DNA of 64,000 nt from NCBI RefSeq assembly GCF_021134715.1, contig NC_060026.1, forward strand, positions 12,081,001-12,145,000, written 5' to 3'. The position numbers were made by a program, and so were the translations under genes. Source of the stretch: Daphnia pulex. Taxonomy: Eukaryota; Arthropoda; Branchiopoda; Diplostraca; Daphniidae. This document shows positions 10,424 to 21,674 of the stretch, piece after piece; positions within the stretch are counted from its first letter, which is position 1; every line of letters begins with the position of its first letter. The notes beneath the pieces were generated by a model that searched no databases, was not told the DNA's origin, and saw only the letters and a program-made list of their open reading frames with translations.

Positions 10424-13400
10424 TTAGTCATCTTTAACATCGTCAGTAACTCGCTTAAAGTGGAATGCGTGGAACTTGACTCCCTCTCCCTTGTAGAACT
10501 TGCTCTGGAACTCAACCCTGAATGAAGAAAACCATACAGCAATTAACACAATAGTTCTAAAAATAAAATTCATTTGCATACCAGTGAAGACGTAAGGTGT
10601 GTAAGAAGGCCGACATGCCCTCCATGGCGATCAGGATAGACACGGTAGCGCTAGCCCAAAAAGCGAACGTCAAGAAAATCGAAATGCTGCCATAATAACC
10701 TGGAAGGGCCTTGAAACCAATTCTCAATACCATGAACCATAGTACTTCAGACAACTCTGCAATTTAAAAAAATATCACACAAATGTATTCGTAACTTCGA
10801 AACCCGCTGCACAAATAACCGGCTTTACTTACGAGAATGGGCAAGACTGAGGGCCCAAAGACGGAGATATGATGCGGTATGCGAAATACACTCCAAAACA
10901 AATTCAATCGTGTGGATGGACTGTAAGTGATTTGAAATAACAATTGTGCCATGGTTAAATTGGCAGAATGCGCAGGTTATACTAAGACTAATATGTCAGA
11001 CACAGGCTGTTCAGTTAATTAAAATAGAATTTAATTTTCAGTTTAACGAATAACAAACCTGGTAGATCATGACATCTCCGAATGTGTTGTGCTCGTCGTC
11101 GTGACTGCCACCTTGGTTTTGATCGTAATCACCGATGGGTTCCGGGTGTTTCCCGCCAGATTCAACATTCATCGTGGAACTATTTACAATGGGCTCCCTA
11201 TCTTCTGGCTCATTTCCGTCACTTCTGCTGCTTCCACTGTCGTTGCTGTAAGAGGCCTAAAACAGCGTCAAGAACATTGTGTTATAACCAATCAATTTCT
11301 GCAGGTTAGCCTTCTCATCCCGCTATCAAGTGTACTATATTACCCTGGCTTTTTTCATCCTGTTTTCTTTCATTTTAAATTGGAGGGGCGTGCCAAGAAG
11401 CAAAACTGGGACTGAGAGAACAGCAATAATCACGAAGGCTATTTGAATGGTTTTCTGGGGAAAAAAAGAAAAAAATTCAAGTAAAAATGATGAACAAAAT
11501 TTTTTTGAAAACCAACTTATGTACCTGGGTAGTACCTTCGTCGTCACCAAACATGAAAACCGTTTTGCACTCTTCGTTCGGCGGTTTCGTCTTATCTTCG
11601 CCGTAGCTCAAAAGCATCATATTAATGAAAGTGATTAGAATCGATGGGGCACAATCAGATTTCAGCACACCTGTACGGACAAATATCTTTAAAATAAAAC
11701 GTTCTTATTTATCGAAATCAGGGGGAATTTTGAAGTAATTACGATCTTCTTTGTTGGCTCCGTACTTGACCCACTTAAGGAACATAAGCGACATCATGTA
11801 ACCAAAGAGTGGCCAGAAAAAGAGAATTCTCGGCAAGAATTCCACTAGAATGGCTAAACGGCGCTTAAAGTACCTATTCATTCGAAAAGACGCCACATTA
11901 GTTACTTAGTTCGACAAAGAAAATATGAACGTAAACGCTATTACGTAAAGTTCCATAGATTCAAGAAGATGCCGAAACTCATGTGAAAGACACCGAAGAT
12001 GATGGACAATTTCATTTTGTACGAGTTGAGGAAGACGATCTTGTTTTCGGCTATGACCCACACGGGATCCACGCCGAACGGGTAGGGATCCTGCCGATAA
12101 TGTCCGCACGCCTGAAAATCTGTTTCGTTGTCTAAACCGAATACCCTGGTTGTGGTTTTATTCGGACAGACATCGTAATGACGATCGGGTACGAGCATTG
12201 CGCTCTCCATACTGCCCTCGCCAATCAGATATTCACCACCAGGATGTCGTTCACTTGGGTAATTAACGACCCAAGCAGAGCCGAATATGTTGAACGCTTT
12301 GGCGAAGAAGTCGTTGTAGATAAATCCGGTGTAAATTGAAAAGAAGCCCATCAGTAAGATAATGTAACGGCCTCCAAAGATGATGCTAAACACCTGTTGG
12401 TAATATGAGAATTACAATTCGGTTTTTAAAAGAATACCGACTGTCCGTTTTATAATGTACCTCTTCCTTGATTTTAGACAATTTCTCTTCATTCAAACAC
12501 ATCCAGGAGGCAAACATAGTCACGATAAGCGCATGCCCTCCATCGCCAAACATGACAGCGAAGAGAAACGGGAAAGTGATGATGGTGTATAGGCCGGGAT
12601 TGACTTCGCGGTAGTTGGCAATTCCGTACGCATTGACTAGAGCCTGGAAACCGTAAGTGAACTTGTTCGTGCGGAAATACGTTGGCGGTTTGGCGTTGGT
12701 CGGCAACTCGTTCAAAATTGGTGGGAAAACTGAATCACTGGCTTCCTATTTTTATTTTAAATATTTGTATATTATGCTTCCTGTTGCCTCATCAACCTCA
12801 AACGCTGTAATCGAGTTTGATTTTTTATCTAGACTAGCTAATTAATCTCTTTAAATGGTGCTTTAGTGATTAGTTAATGGAACCCCCTCATCATTGAGGT
12901 TTTGGGTTTGCGAAATTACTCGATAATAGACAATTCAGTTAGCGAATAATTTAGCTAATGTGTTCAGACTTAATTTTCCCCGAAAATGAACCCGATTAGC
13001 TGATTAAAGGCAATTGAGTTCGCTAATCCAAAACCTCTGGGGGGAGGGGGTATATTAGCTTACCACACTTTAGTAACATTAAGGAAGATAAATTAGCTAG
13101 CGTAACTGTAGCTAAGCCCCAAACCCCGATGTAATGTAATTCGTATCACTTACACTTGCTTGTTTGAGAGCCAAACGAACTCTCGGCTCATCAGCGTCAG
13201 GAATCCAGCATTCCGCAATCAGTGCCTTAGAAGTGACGTCAACGCTGAGCATGTTCAGCGTATGAAAAATACCCTGCAATCATTACCAGGTATTTATTAG
13301 TTTTATCTGGTTTTATCATAATTAACTGCAATAGACAGGATCAGAAGAGAAATATTGAACCTTGATCTTGCGAACTTTGACGACCCAGGAACGCAAATGC

Positions 13401-14909
13401 TTAGCGGAAGCTTCGAGGACCCGGTGACGATGTTGCTTGGTTTGATCGAGGATGGTTGTCAAGTCTTGAAGGCGTGAAAACACGCCAATGCTGGTCTCCC
13501 GGCGTTGAGCAGCTGATTCCGGACACGGATACAGGGCAGCGTGATAGCCCTCACAAATCTTTTTGACTCGTCCTTTAAGTTGATCGCCTTGATAAAACGC
13601 GATGAATACTGATTTAAGTACGTCATTGCCCTACGAAATATAGTGGTGGATTAGATCAAGAAAATTGTGAGATTATTTGGATTGGTATTACCGTTACTGG
13701 ATCCTTGAGCGGTTCGGGCAAAGGAGCAATGCGCAAGTAGATATTTCCACGACCTTAGTTGGGACCAGTTAAATTTCAGTATTTCACATATTATTCGAAA
13801 CAATTTGACAATAAAAAGGGTATACCAGCTCGCCATAACATGCGTTCAAATCCTGGGGCTCTCTCTTGGCTGATCACGCCCGTGACGAACCTATAATAAA
13901 ATTAATAAATGTGTTACGTAATTTGGATATCTACGATTGTGCATCCGATTTCATCTTTCAACCAGTTAACCGAGTGAAATTGTACCCGTATAACTGAAAA
14001 TCTTACATAGACATCGTTAACCGGTGAAAAGATAAAACCGATGCAACAATGTTTCAAAGGTCGTGTGCTGGAAAGTGAGTGCACAATTTCGGTGTTCGTG
14101 TATTACCTGAAGCGTTGCATGGCCTGCTGCTGGGTCAATCCATCCTCGAGAGTCAAAGCACCGCTCGTATCATTGACACTGGCTGCTCCAAAAATGCTTT
14201 CCCTCTGTTCGTCCCAAACATGCCCGCCAAAAAAAAAGGAGAATGAAGATTTCACTTATTATATTAAAATAGAGAGTCGTTTTTTTTTTCGGGTGTACGT
14301 ACATCACCGAGAAAGTTTTCGGCATTTTGGAGCGTAAATTTCATTTCTGTCAGCGATACAAAGTTTTTATTTAACGCCTTTTAAGGAAACGGAGAAAGAG
14401 AAAATTATTGCAAAGATATTCAATTAATTCACGCGTGATTAACCGATAATGTTACCTCATTGTTAGCGTTGATTTCTCGCAATTCGCTGTCCATCTTATC
14501 CAGTGCTGCTTCAAGATCGACCATTTCCTTTGGCAACGGAGCAAGCGGCATATCATCCAACTCGTCGATTTTGACGCCTTCTTTAATGATTTGCGCTTCC
14601 AGATAGCGCAGCTTTCGCTCCATCTCGTTGCAGCGGGTCACTTCGGCAGAGAAAGTTCGCTGGAACGCCGTGGCTTCCGAATTCAACTACAAATTAGAAT
14701 AATCCAGAAGTAAGAAAAAAAAAATAATTAGCGACGGATTCAAGTTTGTCCACTTATGAAAAGTGGAACAAGTCAAAAAGATGAGAAATACTTACGTCAC
14801 GGAACTCGACGCAACCCAGTTCCCCCAGTTCGGACATGCAGCGATATGCAGATTCGTTCTGCAAAAAGAGCTGGTACAAGCTCATCTTTTCACTCCTGAA
14901 GATCGACAT
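10424..14909 (-). CDS. Vha100: V-type proton ATPase 100/116-kDa subunit a (17 exons, complete)
   Basis: Exons: 14909-14796, 14686-14456, 14377-14303, 14204-14107, 13890-13826, 13753-13692, 13630-13361, 13273-13154, 12745-12461, 12393-11945, 11873-11743, 11670-11525, 11454-11344, 11256-11059, 10920-10833, 10756-10582, 10517-10424. All junctions are in phase; the total is 903 aa. The N-terminus [17 protein letters not shown] and the early [11 protein letters not shown] are diagnostic of subunit a. The N-terminal half is the cytosolic regulatory arm. The membrane half includes [25 protein letters not shown] and, near the end, [20 protein letters not shown], whose arginine corresponds to the residue essential for proton transfer to the c-ring. 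The protein is the stator half-channel of the Vo sector that acidifies endomembrane compartments. It is slightly longer than the usual 830-870 aa, through a Ser/Asn/Gly-rich luminal loop coded by exon 14. I see no frame break. Confidence 0.97.
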
Positions 14910-15347
14910 TTTCTCTTCTTGTTGTTCTTTTCACTTTTTTTTGGGTTGCCTTTTCACCTTTTTTCTTTTGCATAAAAAACTCCAGCCAGGACTGATCCCA
15001 AGTATGGCCGACGGTCTACTAGTCACAAGGTTTTCTTTCTTTTTTTCTGTCTCTCAGTCACGAGTGTTGTTGCAGCAATAATCGTTATCGCAGCTCTAGA
15101 TAACGCGGGCGTAATGTTTACCTTATTGCTTGCCCAGACATTTGAGCCCTCAGTCGCGCAACAGTTTGAAACTATGAACCCGAACCCGACACGAATGTTT
15201 ATCATTTCATCGACGAATAGACAAATGTATTCAACAAAATGGATTGGAGGGACATGTATGAGGAACAGTTAAGTGAAGAATGCCAAGAATGTCAACATCT
15301 TGGTTCACTCGGGTATAATAACAAGAATAACATAAGAAAATGCTAAT
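14910..15347. other. short intergenic region upstream of the V-ATPase a start
   Basis: About 440 bp between the V-ATPase ATG and the stop of the next minus-strand gene. It must carry the V-ATPase promoter and 5' UTR. I see no TATA box in the expected orientation, as is common for housekeeping genes. Confidence 0.35.
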
Positions 15348-16201
15348 TTAGTTCGTTTTTGCAGAAGTTCTCGTTCCACGCTGTCTGTTCGTCGGGAATC
15401 CAGTGAAATACATTACTTTGAGATGACGGGGACCGGCTTCGGCAACCTTATCAATTATATACCCAAACGGTTACATTTAATCTTTTATCGTGATTCAATT
15501 GCAACAATTTTTTTTTTTTAAATCGTACCTGGTAGAAATAAACTTTCGGTGAGTGTTTGACATTAACTACCGCAATAACATCATCTCCGGAGACGTCTTC
15601 TACGGGGGTGCTGTAATTTTATAAATAAAACCGATGAATTCAATTCGAATTTCTGTCAACAAGTGACGTATAAAATAAGCTAGATAAGAAATCATTATAC
15701 CTAAAAGAGTAGCTGTAATATTCGTTTTTCTGGTGAACCCTTTCACCCTGGGAAGTTTTAGAGTCGCCACTTCCCTTGCCACTTTGAGGGGTTTCCGAGT
15801 ATTCAGGGAAATTATTTCCAAAGTCGTCGGGAATTTTGAAATCTTCAAAGTAGTTGCGATTCTTGTTGAAGGGACCGCCGCGATTTTGGATGCTGCGAAC
15901 TTTATTGACATCGGAATTGCCAGTGGCCGAGCGTAAATTTTCGCTGGTAATACTCCGCTGTACCGGAGGGAGGCTGCTGAAATAAGTCTCGAAGGGCTGC
16001 AGGAAATTTGTTGGTGTAGGAGCCGTGATTGCAAGCTGGAGCACGACGGCCAAACTCAGAAAATACTAATATCCATACAACGAAAAGTGAACGAGGAACA
16101 AAAGAAAAAAAAATTAGACGAATCAGTTAATTAAAATAAGTTACAGAAATGTGAGGTTTGTTGGTAAATAAGTAATCCAATTTTACCCTGAGATAATACA
16201 T
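15348..16201 (-). CDS. small secreted protein of unknown function (4 exons)
   Basis: Exons 16201-16187, 16065-15701, 15610-15529 and 15446-15348 join in phase to 186 aa. The N-terminus MYYLRYFLSLAVVLQLAITA is a clear signal peptide, made by joining a 5-codon first exon to the second; a very short first coding exon is typical of arthropod cuticle and other secreted-protein genes. The mature protein has no cysteine in the main exon and is rich in Asn, Ser, Gly, Phe and Tyr. Its last part (VEDVSGDDVIAVVNVKHSPK, then a short basic tail) could be a folded segment. I do not recognise the family. The last exon is the least certain, because its acceptor ATTGATAAG is poor in pyrimidines. A TATA box lies just upstream. 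Confidence 0.6.
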
Positions 16202-16253
16202 CTTGTTGGGTGGTGCGTCGAATGACTGGGGAAACCACGAACGGGTCGGCGTC

Positions 16254-16260
16254 TTTTATA
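16254..16260 (-). promoter_or_regulatory. TATA box of the small secreted-protein gene
   Basis: TATAAAA on the minus strand, about 53 bp upstream of the ATG at 16201. The spacing leaves room for a transcription start near 16225-16230 and a 5' UTR of about 25 bp. This supports the chosen start codon. Confidence 0.6.
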
Positions 16261-18353
16261 CATTTCGGGCCTCAACCGGATCGTGAATCAGTCGGGAAAA
16301 AGAAGGAAAACACTTCGTCGCCAACGGGTTCAAACCATTCACTTGTTGGATTTGAATATAGTCCACTTGAAAACCAGATGACGACGATGGGCGGCGTTTC
16401 CTGGACTTGTTTGTGGAGAAGCTTCATCGGATTGTTTTGGACACGACTGATTTCTCAAAGCACATCAATTTAGGTAAATATCAATTAACCCTTGAAACAA
16501 TGCAGTACCTTAGCGACAGATTTTTACCAGTCATTTATTGGCCTTGATCGCAATCTCAAATTTTAATAACAAACAGCTAGTGTCTGTGCTAACAATTCAT
16601 GGAAACTGAGCGCGGTAGTCAAGGCGGTAGTTTCATTGCGTGATTTCTAGGATTTTTTTTCTCCCTACTGGTTTTCAATGCGAACTAGGTGTTAACGAGT
16701 GTTAGAGGTCGTGTTATTGGAAAAGATATTCGGTATATAGGGACACCTTGAAATGCTGCATACACTTAACCTTATTACCATTTCATGCCCCCTCGCCCTT
16801 TCCCTCGCAACCAAACAGAAAAATATAAAAATAGATAAAGAAAACAATTTCAGAGCATTTGGCAAAAAAAAAAAAAGAAAAAAACTTGGCCTGTTAGCCT
16901 TGGGAAAATTTTTGAAAAGAAAATATTCAAACATCGGTGGTTAAATCAGCCCGCACTATATAGTCTTTTATTTCAAGCGCCGTAAGAAATATGTAACGCG
17001 TGTTTTGAGCAATAACAACAAATAAAATAACGAGGCGGTACAGCAGCAAAAAACAAACAAGCAAAAGTAAATGTTACCATGAAAATGGGATAGAGCCGCC
17101 GAACCAGTTTTTCTCAATAGAATATAAGTATATAACAGATTCAAACGCGCGTTTAAACTTTCTTCGAAGTAAAAAAAGACTGAAACTTAGCCTAGTTTTG
17201 CGGAACGGGTATTTCCACTTGGCGTCTGGATCCGATTGCCACAAGGGAAGTCATCGGGTTGGTTTGACGCAATCATAATTCTCTAATCTCCCCCCCCCCC
17301 TCTCCTTAATCGGAATCGACATGTATGCCATCTCCGGGGAAAGCGCCCAAACTACTTTCTCCATAAATTGCAACTAATTAAGAGATGGTAACGAGCGGCA
17401 GGAGAGGAGGGCAAACTTGTGTCACCCGAGCCGAGAGAAAATAAGAAAAGGCGACGGGTCCAACGAGTTGGCAGCAGCACGACAGACGCAAAGTGAGAGA
17501 AAGCTAATCTAACTGACCTCACTTATTGGCTATATAAGGCACATTAGAGAAGAACTCGATTCCAGGAATTCAAATCACCTACTACTTATTCACTTCACAC
17601 ACAAAAATGCTGAACCAAAAAAATCATCGACTATTACGCGCCAGTCTATATAGTTCACTTTCACGTGCTGCAGACAAAAAAAGAATACGCCTTCCCTAAC
17701 GTAATCCATCAAAATAAATGTAATCAAATCGCACGGAAGGTGGGGGGTTATTTTCTACGGTTGGAAAAAAAAAATAATCGAGGGAGAGAAAGAGAGCGAG
17801 AAAAACAAAAGACAGACTATCTAGACTCTAGAGGTAGGGCCACAAAAAAAATGAAATTCTTGTAGACAATAGAATGACGTCAGGTAGGCAATTATGATCG
17901 GAGGCTGGGTGACATCCGCCACCAGCGCCACCCACGTCTTCTTCACTCGGCAGCGATGGCCCTGTCAATCAGAACAAAGTGAACTTTCGTTGGGAAATGG
18001 TCGACTGAGTATAGGCAATTTTCAGTAAAGATTTCTTGTTATTTTCGGAAAGTAGTGTTGCACACCAATCCATTTGATTGTTCATGTATCACCAGCTGAT
18101 TCTCCATTTAATTCGAGAGCGCGTTATGCTCAAGCATCCGTCTTTCCGACCCAATTCAACTCGCCGTCGCGGCTGCAGCCGCGCCCTATCGCCGTAGATA
18201 ATATCCATTTCCCTCGATATTTTTATTTTGTTCTTGTGTTTTAATTATAAATCGAATTTTGACGGCTGATAATTTTGACGGCACCGCCCAGTCGTTTGAC
18301 AACTTGAATTATTTTATTGACGAGCCTTTGACTCGATTTACTAATTCGACGCC
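16261..18353. other. 2.1-kb intergenic region upstream of Amt
   Basis: No convincing coding sequence. It contains A-rich and C-rich runs (for example poly-C near 17290) and a consensus-like TATATAAG at 17531-17538. The latter has only a 30-codon ORF after it and no recognisable downstream exons. Regulatory sequence for Amt on the plus strand and for the secreted-protein gene on the minus strand must lie here. Confidence 0.4.
17531..17538 (+). promoter_or_regulatory. candidate TATA box without an assigned gene
   Basis: TATATAAG within GGCTATATAAGGCAC resembles a core promoter. An ATG follows at 17605 with only about 30 codons open. It could serve a 5' UTR exon of Amt, 0.8 kb downstream, but no donor/acceptor pair was established. 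Confidence 0.25.
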
Positions 18354-20390
18354 ATGGAAGCTGCCGTTCTCAATAACGACACTGCTTTGCTGATGTTGCT
18401 GGAAGCCAAATTGGCCATCACTCAGAGCAATCTCAACGACTTTTTCATCACCGTCTCGGCCATCTTGGTTTTCGGTAATTATTTTTCAATTGATTCTAAA
18501 TTATTATTCATTGCCTGACTGGCTTTAAGCATGTGATTTGTGTAATAATTTAGCCATGCAAGCCGGATTTTCGCTGATGGAAACCGGATTGGTTCGTTCC
18601 AAGAATGCCACCAACATCTTGATGAAGAGTACTTTAGATGCATGTGAGTTTTTGTTTACATTCGTGAGCTCGTTTTCTCCGGAAGATTAATTCGTTCTTG
18701 TGTTTATTTTGTCTTTAAATAGTTATCGGTGCCACCGTTTATTGGCTGGTTGGCTATGCATTTGCGTACGGTGATGGTAACGAGTTCATTGGCTGGACAG
18801 GCTTTGCTTTGCAGGGAGTTTCACCGAGCAAGCTTTCGTTTTGGTTTTATCAAACTATTTTCGCCAACACTGCTTCCACTATCGTGAGGTATTTGCATTC
18901 CTTTTCGCAACTTGATTGTGCATGACATGAATTCTTCTGGTTTGGTAAATTTTTTGTGTGTAGTGGTGCAACAGCTGAAAGAATCAACTTGCCTGCATTC
19001 TTCATTTACGCCTTTCTACTGACCGGATTCTTTTATCCGGTTGCCAGTCGCTGGGTCTGGCATCCATCCGGATGGCTCAAAATCCGAGGTTTTATTGATT
19101 TTGGCGGCAGCGGTTGCGTCCACATGCTCGGTGGCGTTTGCGCTTTGGTAAATGAATTATTTAATTAATTAAATATAATTAACTGTAATGTGAATTCATT
19201 TTATAGGTGGCATGCGTTATGGTGGGTCCGCGAACTGGACGTTACGAGAATAAAACGAAGAAAAAATTCGCCTTTCGTGGCCATTCAAATACTTTGACGG
19301 GCGTCGGAGCTTTCCTCCTCATGATGGGCATCCTGGGCTACAACATGTCGGCGCAGCTGGACTTGACGCATCATGGGGACGGAGTGACGGTGGCTCTATC
19401 GGCCGTCAACACCATCCTGGCCGGTAGTGCTGGATCGATTGTGGCCACCATTTTGGGCCGGGCTACTCCAACCGGCAGCTACCGTTGGAGTTACAACACG
19501 ATGTTGAATGGTGCCATCGCCGGAATGGTTTCATCCTGCGCTGCCTGCAACGCTATGCCTTACTGGGGCGCTTATCTGACTGGAGCCGGCGCAGGATTTC
19601 TCTTCTTTGTTCTCCGAGCTTTAATCAATCATCTGCATGGTAAGAACCAAAAAATGGGAGAATTAAATCGTGAAAGTATTCACTTTCCAGTTAATCGACA
19701 CGTTTTTCTTTTCTTCTTTTGCTTTTTATAATTCGTAGTTGATGACCCACTTGACGCCTTTGCGGTTCACTTTGGCGGTGGCTTTTTCGGCATGTTATCT
19801 GCTCCAATCCTTGTCAACAGCGGAGTCATTTTGACTGGAGATGAAAGCTCTGCCGAGGTAATTAAGGTTGAATTATGCTTTCAAACTGGGTAATAATTAT
19901 TTGCGTTTCGTCTGTAAAGGTTTTGGGCTGGCAATTAATTGGCATTCTGGTGCTGGTCGCTTGGGGTGTTGGATTTTGCTTGGTGCTGTTCGGATCGCTC
20001 AAGTATTTCAAGATCCTTCGCGTTGACTCTACCGTCGAGGTCCAGGGCATGGATTCGATGAAGCACGGCGAGCCAGCCTATCCGGCGGAATCGTGGGAGG
20101 AGCAGCAGTACTGGGATCACCAGGTGCACCGCTTGATTCACTTGATGAGATCCACTTCGATTGAAAGCCTCTGCGGTAATCAGAAGAATTCCATTGCCAC
20201 TGTCGATTTGGGCGTGAACAACAACTTCCGTTTGACGGGCATGCCGCCTCAAATGAATTTCGCTCACCTGGTGCTGACGGATTACTTTCAAAAGTGCGTT
20301 TTCCCGCTGGATAGTCAGCGCACCTGTGAGAGATTTCGAGCTCAGACTGTCACTGGTGTTAAGGTTCTTAATGCTGAGCCGGCCCCTTAA
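18354..20390 (+). CDS. Amt: AMT-type ammonium transporter (7 exons)
   Basis: Exons 18354-18474, 18554-18643, 18723-18888, 18964-19147, 19207-19639, 19739-19857 and 19920-20390 join in phase to 527 aa. The family signature AMQAGFSLMETGLVRSKN lies in the first pore helix region. GATAERINLPAFF, the acidic IDFGGSGCVHMLGG (first pore histidine) and DAFAVHFGGGFFGML (second pore histidine) follow in the expected order, so both members of the twin-histidine pair and the aspartate ahead of the first are present. About eleven membrane helices are predicted from hydrophobicity. The protein should conduct ammonium/ammonia across the plasma membrane, fitting an aquatic animal that excretes ammonia. The cytosolic tail after the last helix is about 130 aa. 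Its final 20 codons (from 20328) are duplicated 400 bp downstream, suggesting that the C-terminus was altered by a local repeat. Confidence 0.95.
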
Positions 20391-20786
20391 GCGACTCACC
20401 TTAAGGTTTGTGTCTTCCGTGGTGTTTTTCCTTCCTTTTGATCCGCCAGCTTCCGATCGCTGGGATTCGTTCAGAGCCTCAATTTCTGAATCGTCTGAGT
20501 TTTTGGAGTCGCTTGTGATTCGACGACGTGATTTCGATTTAGATTTTCCATCCGATGGGCTTGAACGCTTCTGCTTCTTCTTCTTCTTCTTTTCTTTTTC
20601 GGTTTCTGAAGATGTCCTATCTGAGTTTGATGAAGTGCTCAGCCAATTCTTATTCGTTTCTTATTTGACTTCCTTGCCTTTCTGTGATTTATTCGAGTCA
20701 CATTCGGCACCTGAATCGGAGGATGATAACCATTTGAGAGATTTCGAGCTCAGACTTGTCACTGGTGTTCTCAATGCTGAGCCGGC
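20328..20786. repeat. duplicated segment: last codons of Amt and a copy 400 bp downstream
   Basis: The Amt end at 20328-20383 is repeated at 20736-20786. The first 20 bases are identical, and both copies share TGTCACTGGTGTT and AATGCTGAGCCGGC; they differ by one inserted T and a gap of about 7 bases. In the upstream copy the repeat supplies the Amt stop-proximal codons; in the downstream copy it lies antisense within a Ser/Lys-rich ORF. Confidence 0.85.
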
Positions 20787-21098
20787 AGTGGGGGATGGTG
20801 TATTACGTTCGAGTTGAAATGTGATTGCGGAAAACTCAAAATCGGAATTATTGTCGGGGGATGGTGTATTACGATCGAGTTGAACTGTGATTGCGGAAAA
20901 CTCAAAATCGGAATCATTGTCAGATTTGGTGTTAGCGCAACGCCCAATCTCGGGTGAATGCGAATTTAACTCATTCTTATTCTTTTCTTTATTGGCTTCC
21001 TTGCCTTTCTGTAATTTCTTCGAGTCAGATTCGGCATCTGAATGGGAGGATGGAAGAACATTCCAAGAAGGTAAAAGAAAAAAAGATTTCAGGTGCAC
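20400..21098 (-). pseudogene. antisense Ser/Lys-rich ORF with internal repeats and one in-frame stop
   Basis: One minus-strand frame is open for about 230 codons except for a single TAA at 20658-20660, and it ends at a GTGAGT donor-like site 10 bp after the Amt stop. It encodes a low-complexity acidic/basic protein with two tandem copies of SDFEFSAIT-QL-RNTPSP and two copies of a DAESDSKKLQKGKEANKE-like block. In the first block copy AATAAA reads Asn-Lys, whereas the second has AAATAA, which creates the stop. The repeats resemble nuclear Ser/Lys-rich proteins. I do not recognise the gene, and its expression is doubtful. It could be a recent partial duplicate. Confidence 0.4.
20790..20922. repeat. 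two-copy tandem repeat of about 70 bp
   Basis: The block GGGGGATGGTGTATTACG...GATTGCGGAAAACTCAAAATCGGAAT occurs twice head to tail, with copies starting near 20790 and near 20857 and few differences. It lies within the antisense Ser/Lys-rich ORF. A second, dispersed pair (about 20658-20730 and 20988-21056) shares CTTCCTTGCCTTTCTGT. Confidence 0.8.
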
Positions 21099-21674
21099 AA
21101 ATATTTTTGAAATGTTGTATTCGAATTGACTTGTATGAAAGTGAATGTTTTTATAACTCTTGGAATATTTTTGGACTCGAAACTTTTGAAAGCGATTATT
21201 TTACGAACAAATTCCTAATGTAAATAGAAATGGAAGTTATTTTATATTTTTAAAATACACATAAAATGAGCGACGGCAACCTTGTGTTGCGACTGTCAGT
21301 ATTTTTGAACGAAACGAAAAATTTGTGTCCGTGAAATCTTTATTTAGAATTTGGAACGGGTTAGATTTTCCGTTACCAATTTTGTTTATTTAGAACACCG
21401 GCTGAGTTTTTTTGTCGTCAACAACAAATGAATCCGGTCAAGAGGAAGACGGAACGTAAATTTTTGTAAGTCGATGTAACAATATGACATTATGCAAGGC
21501 TAGCGGAGCAGAGCGACTCCTGACGGCCAGAGTGGCAAACTCTGCGTTCAACGGCACCGAAGGGTCGTGGGGAAAACTCTTGGGGGTTTCAGAGAACGTT
21601 CAGACTCTTCTCTGTATTCACACAACAGTTTTCAATCAAGTTCCCGAATTGTCTGATTTATTGATAGAATAACC
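21099..21674. other. intergenic upstream of the PAN-domain gene
   Basis: No coding sequence recognised. The promoter of the PAN-domain gene should be here; I see no clear TATA box. Confidence 0.4.

Noticed and set aside
13840-13860. GTTCAAATCC, a tRNA B-box-like word
   Set aside because: It lies inside a V-ATPase exon and no tRNA fold can be built around it.
19935-20399. 154-codon minus-strand ORF across the last Amt exon
   Set aside because: It is the shadow of the Amt coding sequence; only the part beyond the Amt stop has independent repeat structure.
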